From NCBI GenBank assembly GCA_012513595.1, contig JAAZBY010000350.1, positions 1 to 9,133 on the forward strand: a stretch of 9,133 nucleotides of DNA. The letters are read 5' to 3'. The translations under genes and the position numbers were made by a program. The stretch is from Chloroflexota bacterium. Lineage in GTDB: Bacteria > Chloroflexota > Anaerolineae > UBA1429. Shown piece by piece: positions 6,058 to 9,133 of the stretch (position 1 is the first letter of the stretch; each line of letters starts with the position of its first letter). A model generated the notes under the pieces. That model saw only the letters and a program-made list of their open reading frames with translations, had not been told where the DNA came from and did no database searches.

Positions 6058-7278
6058 ATGACCTTTAAACTGGCTTGCGTGGGCATTGGCGGGTATGCGG
6101 CGAACTATATCAACGCGGCGCGTCGCCTGCGCGACGAAGGGCAGGCCGAGATCCGCGCCGTCGTCGAGCTCTATCCGCAGCGCTACGGCGATCTCCTGGA
6201 GGAGCTGACCTCGCGCGGCACGCGCGTCTACGCCACCATGGAGGAGATGTTCGCCGAGCACCGCGACATCGACCTGGTCACCATCGGCACCGGCCTGCAC
6301 CTGCACTGCCCCATGGCGATCATGGCGCTTGAACACGGCTGCCACGTGTTCCTGGCCAAGCCGTCCACGACGCTCGTGCAGAACGTCGACCGCATGACCG
6401 AGGCGGCCCGCCGCGCGGACCGCTGGCTGGCCGTTGACTTTCAGCACATCTATTCGGAGGCGGCCGGGGCCATCAAGGACGCCATCGTGGCCGGCTCCCT
6501 GGGCACCGTGGAGGCGGTCGTGATCCGCCTGGTCTGGTGCCGGACGGAGCGCTACTACCGGCGCAACAACTGGGCCGGGCGCTACCGGCTGGGCGACGTA
6601 TTGGTGCTCGACGGCCCGATGAACAACCCCCACGCCCACTATATCAACAACGCCATGTATTTTGCGGCCCCGCAGGCCGGCGCCTTTGCCGTGCCGGTGG
6701 AGGTGCAGGCCGAGCTGTACAAGGGGCACAAGATCGAGGGCGAGGATACCGTGTCGGCACGCGCCAGGACGAACACCGGCGTCGAGATCCTTTTCCTGGC
6801 CACCCTGTGCGGAGAGGACAACGTCGCCCACACCGCCATGGACATCATCGGCAGCGCTGGGAGCGCCCGCTGGGGCTTTGACAGCTACCGCATCGCCACG
6901 CGCGAGGGCACCGTCGAGCGGCCCACCTCCAAGATCCGCGGCGAGGTGGCGTTGCGTTACGTGCTGCGCTGCCTCAAGACGGGCGGCCGCCCGAAGCAGG
7001 TTATTGAGGACACCCGCGGGCACGTGCTCTTTTCCAACGGCGCCTACGAGTCGGCCCGCGCCATCCATCCGCTGGACGAGCGCTTCCTGAAGCGCTCCGA
7101 CCTGCCCGAAAACGACATGTCCACCGAGCTGATCGGCATCAACGCCCTGGTCGAGGAGGCCGGCGAGCGCCGCCTGCTCTTCTCTGAGATGGGCGCGCCC
7201 TGGGCGCGGCCGAGCCGTCCGTTCGACCTGACGGGGTACGACCGGTTTGCCCTGGTACCCCCGCAGATCACCCTCTAG
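6058..7278 (+). CDS. Gfo/Idh/MocA family NAD(P)-dependent oxidoreductase
   Basis: 406 aa, soluble. The N-terminal Rossmann fold has 'CVGIGGYA' (7-14, the GxGxxA dinucleotide motif), then 'EIRAVVELYPQR', 'DIDLVTIGTGLHLHCPMAIM' and 'HVFLAKPSTT'. The family's EKP motif reads A100-K101-P102 here, so the catalytic lysine is kept but the glutamate is replaced. The C-terminal substrate domain has 'RNNWAGRYRLGD', then 'VLDGPMNNPHAHYINNAMYF' (183-202) with D185, H192 and H194 in the region that usually carries the catalytic Asp/His pair. Family members oxidise, reduce or epimerise sugars and inositols, and some start redox-driven glycosidic cleavage. Here it is the third gene of a sulfatase/GH127 operon, so a sugar or sugar-acid substrate is likely. 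ATG 6058 follows GGGGGGA by 2-3 nt. The precise substrate cannot be read from sequence. Confidence 0.85.
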   Translation: MTFKLACVGIGGYAANYINAARRLRDEGQAEIRAVVELYPQRYGDLLEELTSRGTRVYATMEEMFAEHRDIDLVTIGTGLHLHCPMAIMALEHGCHVFLAKPSTTLVQNVDRMTEAARRADRWLAVDFQHIYSEAAGAIKDAIVAGSLGTVEAVVIRLVWCRTERYYRRNNWAGRYRLGDVLVLDGPMNNPHAHYINNAMYFAAPQAGAFAVPVEVQAELYKGHKIEGEDTVSARARTNTGVEILFLATLCGEDNVAHTAMDIIGSAGSARWGFDSYRIATREGTVERPTSKIRGEVALRYVLRCLKTGGRPKQVIEDTRGHVLFSNGAYESARAIHPLDERFLKRSDLPENDMSTELIGINALVEEAGERRLLFSEMGAPWARPSRPFDLTGYDRFALVPPQITL

Positions 7279-7311
7279 GCGCTGCCGGGAGCGTACTCGG
7301 CGTGTATGGGT

Positions 7312-7330
7312 GGGGCGCCGCGGGCGCCCC
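7312..7330 (+). terminator. Perfect 8-bp GC hairpin between oxidoreductase and sulfatase genes
   Basis: GGGGCGCC (7312-7319), loop GCG, GGCGCCCC (7323-7330). The hairpin lies in the 75-bp gap and ends 10 nt before the sulfatase ribosome-binding site. It is followed by TTCAGTCT rather than a T-run. It could be a partial terminator, an mRNA processing/stability element that sets different levels within the operon, or a translation modulator. No separate promoter is evident after it. Confidence 0.42.
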
Positions 7331-7340
7331 TTCAGTCTGC

Positions 7341-7347
7341 AAAGGAG
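7341..7347 (+). promoter_or_regulatory. Ribosome-binding site that sets the sulfatase start at GTG 7354
   Basis: AAAGGAG lies 6 nt upstream of GTG 7354, directly before the conserved sulfatase N-terminus 'RPNILYLHSHD'. An in-frame ATG at 7306 would add 16 residues translated through the hairpin and this site, with no comparable ribosome-binding site, and is therefore rejected. Confidence 0.7.
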
Positions 7348-7353
7348 CGCCTT

Positions 7354-8655
7354 GTGAGCCGACCCAACATCCTGTACCTGCACTCCCATGATACGGGGCG
7401 CTACGTGCAACCGTACGGGTACGACGTGCCCACGCCGCACATCCAGCGCTTTGCGGAGCAAGGGGTGGTCTTTCGGCAGGCCTTCAACGCTGCCCCGACC
7501 TGCTCGCCCAGCCGCGCCGCGCTCCTGACCGGGCAGAGCGCCCACTCGGCGGGGATGATCGGGCTGGCCCATCGCGGCTTCCGCCTCAAGGACTACCGCC
7601 AGCACCTGGTGCACACGCTGCGCCAGGCCGGCTACCGCTCGACGCTCATCGGTGTTCAGCACGTCGCGCCGGAGCCGCACATGATCGGGTACGACGAGGT
7701 CGTGGACCTCCCCAGCCGCGAGGCCCAGCACGTGGCGCCGGCCGCGGTGCGCTTCCTTGAGGGCCGGCCACAGGAGCCCTTCTTCCTGTCGGTCGGCTTT
7801 GCGGAGACTCACCGCGAGTACCCGTCGCCGGAGCCGCCGGACGACCCGCGCTTCTGCCGGCCCCCCGCCCCCCTGCCTGACGCGCCCGAGACGCGCCACG
7901 ACATGGCGGCGTTCAGAACCTCGGCCCGCCGGCTGGATGCCGGCATGGGCGCCGTGCTTGACGCGCTGGAGGCCGCCGGCCTGGCCGAGAACACCCTGGT
8001 CATCATGACCACGGACCACGGCCTGGCCTTCCCCCTGATAAAGTGCAACCTCACCGACCATGGCCTTGGCGTGATGCTGATCATGCGCGGGCCGGGCGGC
8101 TTCACGGGCGGGCGCGTGCTGGACGGGCTCGTGTCGCACATCGACGTCTTTCCCACCCTCTGCGACCTGCTCGGCATGGCCCGGCCCGCCTGGCTCGAGG
8201 GGTGCTCGTTCATGCCCCTGGTGCGGGGCGAAGCGCAAGAGATCAACGAGGAGATCACGGCAGAGGTGACCTACCACGCCGCCTACGAGCCACAGCGCGC
8301 CGTGCGCACCAGACGGTTCAAGTACATCCGCCGCTTTGGCGGGCAAGAGACGCCCGTCCTGCCGAACTGCGACGACAGCCCCAGCAAGGACCTGCTCCTG
8401 CGCAATGGCTGGGCCGCCCGGCCCGTCGCGGCGGAGCAGCTGTACGACCTCTGCTTCGACCCGGGCGAGGCGCACAACCTCGCTGGCGACCCCGCGATGG
8501 CCGAGGTTCTGCGAGACATGCGCGTCCGCCTCGAGCGCTGGATGCAGCGCACTGCCGACCCCCTCCTGGCGGGGCCTGTGCCCGCCCCGCACGGGGCCCA
8601 GGTCAACGACCCGGACGGGCTCTCGCCGCGTGAGCCGACCATCACCATACCCTAA
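7354..8655 (+). CDS. Sulfatase (type I, formylglycine-dependent, alkaline-phosphatase superfamily)
   Basis: 433 aa from GTG 7354. The signature 'CSPSRAALLTGQSAHSAGM' (50-68) contains C50-x-P-x-R, where C50 would be converted to formylglycine, the nucleophile. The N-terminus 'NILYLHSHDTGRY' (5-17) has H12-D13 where many sulfatases have the calcium-binding Asp-Asp pair. H153 ('GFAETH'), 'TTDHG' with D221/H222, and K230 and H236 downstream fit the remaining metal and sulfate ligands. 'HIDVFPTLCDLLGM' and 'RTRRFKYIRRF' complete the fold. It hydrolyses a sulfate ester, probably on a sugar. No signal peptide is present, so the enzyme should be cytoplasmic and act on an imported substrate. It depends on a maturation enzyme (FGE or anaerobic SME) not encoded here. 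It sits between the oxidoreductase and the GH127-like gene. The family is certain; the S1 subfamily and substrate are not. Confidence 0.95.
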   Translation: MSRPNILYLHSHDTGRYVQPYGYDVPTPHIQRFAEQGVVFRQAFNAAPTCSPSRAALLTGQSAHSAGMIGLAHRGFRLKDYRQHLVHTLRQAGYRSTLIGVQHVAPEPHMIGYDEVVDLPSREAQHVAPAAVRFLEGRPQEPFFLSVGFAETHREYPSPEPPDDPRFCRPPAPLPDAPETRHDMAAFRTSARRLDAGMGAVLDALEAAGLAENTLVIMTTDHGLAFPLIKCNLTDHGLGVMLIMRGPGGFTGGRVLDGLVSHIDVFPTLCDLLGMARPAWLEGCSFMPLVRGEAQEINEEITAEVTYHAAYEPQRAVRTRRFKYIRRFGGQETPVLPNCDDSPSKDLLLRNGWAARPVAAEQLYDLCFDPGEAHNLAGDPAMAEVLRDMRVRLERWMQRTADPLLAGPVPAPHGAQVNDPDGLSPREPTITIP

Positions 8656-8705
8656 CGAGACGGCGCCCGGCCCCGATTGTTGGCAGCGCCGCCCCTGGCG
8701 ACACT

Positions 8706-8711
8706 AGGAGG
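8706..8711 (+). promoter_or_regulatory. Consensus Shine-Dalgarno before the GH127-like gene
   Basis: AGGAGG, a perfect anti-Shine-Dalgarno match, ends 8 nt before ATG 8720. It is the best ribosome-binding site in the window and fixes the start of the last gene. The 64-bp gap before this gene (8656-8719) otherwise shows only a weak CGGCGC/GCGCCG inverted repeat (8661-8666 and 8686-8691) with a 19-nt loop. Confidence 0.7.
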
Positions 8712-8719
8712 TTCAACCG

Positions 8720-9133
8720 ATGACCAAGGCGAAAGGACTGCTGCCGCTGGCGCTGCGGCCGCTGCCGCTCGGCACAGTGCGGGCCACCGGCTGGCTGCGC
8801 CGCCAGCTGGAGATCCAGCGTGACGGGCTGAGCGGCCACCTGGACGAGTTCTGGCCCGACATCGCCGAATCCGGCTGGATCGGCGGCTCGGCCGAGGGCT
8901 GGGAGCGCGGGCCGTACTGGCTGGACGGCGTGATCCCCCTGGCCTACGTCCTCGACGACGAGGGCCTGAAGGCCAAAGTGCATCGCTGGATGGACTACAT
9001 TCTGACGCACCAGCACGCCGATGGCTGGCTGGGCCCCGTCCGAGACACCTCCCGCGGCGACAAGTACCGCCCCTACGATCCGTGGCCCGTGTTTGTGGCC
9101 CTAAAGGCCATGACCCAGTACCAGGAGGCCAGC
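8720..9133 (+). CDS. GH127-like (DUF1680) glycoside hydrolase, N-terminal part (3' end outside the window)
   Basis: 138 codons are visible and the frame is open at the window edge. The start 'LRPLPLGTVRATGWLRRQLE' (12-31) is the usual N-terminal motif of the DUF1680/GH127 family. It is followed by 'GHLDEFWPDI' and 'WERGPYWLDGVIPLAYVLDD', then 'WMDYILTHQHADGWLGP' and 'YDPWPVFVALKAM', the first helices of the (alpha/alpha)6 barrel. GH127 enzymes include beta-L-arabinofuranosidases that use a zinc-bound cysteine nucleophile; those residues lie beyond the window. Relatives in this broad clan (GH146 and unassigned DUF1680 groups) act on other substrates, so arabinofuranosidase activity is only the leading guess. 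No signal peptide is seen, in keeping with the other enzymes of the operon. It is the fifth gene and is preceded by a consensus ribosome-binding site. Confidence 0.82.
   Translation, partial: MTKAKGLLPLALRPLPLGTVRATGWLRRQLEIQRDGLSGHLDEFWPDIAESGWIGGSAEGWERGPYWLDGVIPLAYVLDDEGLKAKVHRWMDYILTHQHADGWLGPVRDTSRGDKYRPYDPWPVFVALKAMTQYQEAS

Noticed and set aside
7306..7353. Upstream in-frame ATG of the sulfatase (16 extra residues)
   Set aside because: It would be translated through the hairpin and ribosome-binding site. AAAGGAG six bases before GTG 7354 and the conserved sulfatase N-terminus fit the later start.
5038..8592. A 1184-codon open frame on the - strand opposite the propeller, oxidoreductase and sulfatase genes
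   Set aside because: It lies antisense to three well-recognised genes. Its translation is rich in Arg, Gly, His and Val with no recognisable domain, as expected for the complementary frame of GC-rich codons. It has no ribosome-binding site and crosses intergenic gaps.
8661..8691. Inverted repeat CGGCGC/GCGCCG in the gap before the GH127-like gene
   Set aside because: The stem is only 6 bp with a 19-nt loop and no T-run, so it is expected by chance in sequence this GC-rich.

Overview
The window is GC-rich bacterial DNA, densely packed with genes and strongly biased to G/C at third codon positions. It holds eight genes: six complete, one cut at the left edge and one cut at the right edge. No RNA gene, insertion sequence, phage gene or CRISPR array was seen. 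The gene mix (CysC-P-S-R sulfatase, GH127-like hydrolase, Gfo/Idh/MocA oxidoreductase, CBM9-like and DUF1593 proteins, NGNTL-type beta-propeller) is typical of uncultured carbohydrate-degrading lineages such as Planctomycetota, Armatimonadota, Chloroflexota or Latescibacterota-like bacteria. That placement is an inference from gene content, and the sequence alone does not fix the phylum.

Layout. Left block (1-1666, + strand): the C-terminal part of an aldo/keto reductase, a 106-bp gap with a large GC-only stem-loop, then a GT-B glycosyltransferase of the DUF3524/GTDC1 family, whose human member is the tRNA-queuosine mannosyltransferase. Middle block (3675 down to 1673, - strand): a two-gene unit of a DUF1593 nucleoside-hydrolase-like protein followed by a single-domain CBM9-like protein. 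This unit converges on the glycosyltransferase with only 6 bp between the stop codons. Right block (3846 to beyond 9133, + strand): a five-gene apparent operon of a PAPS-reductase/CysD-like PP-loop protein, a six-bladed propeller with a C-terminal jelly-roll-like domain, a Gfo/Idh/MocA oxidoreductase, a sulfatase and a GH127-like glycoside hydrolase.

The middle and right blocks diverge from a 170-bp intergenic region (3676-3845). It contains two good sigma70-type promoters that are imperfect inverted copies of one another: 23 of 30 positions are identical, including a perfect 10-bp arm that runs into each -10 box. They are placed so exactly that the two start codons are equidistant from the dyad axis. 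This implies that the two transcription units are co-regulated.

Working model (inference): none of the complete proteins in the middle and right blocks shows a signal peptide, so this looks like an intracellular system acting on an imported, sulfated glycan or glycoside. The sulfatase would remove sulfate, the GH127-like enzyme would cleave the glycosidic bond (possibly arabinofuranosyl), and the oxidoreductase would act on the sugar. The roles of the PP-loop protein and the propeller are unknown. The PP-loop protein lacks the reductase cysteines and has CysD-like features, so it is unlikely to be an ordinary PAPS reductase. With the sulfatase it gives the operon a sulfate theme.
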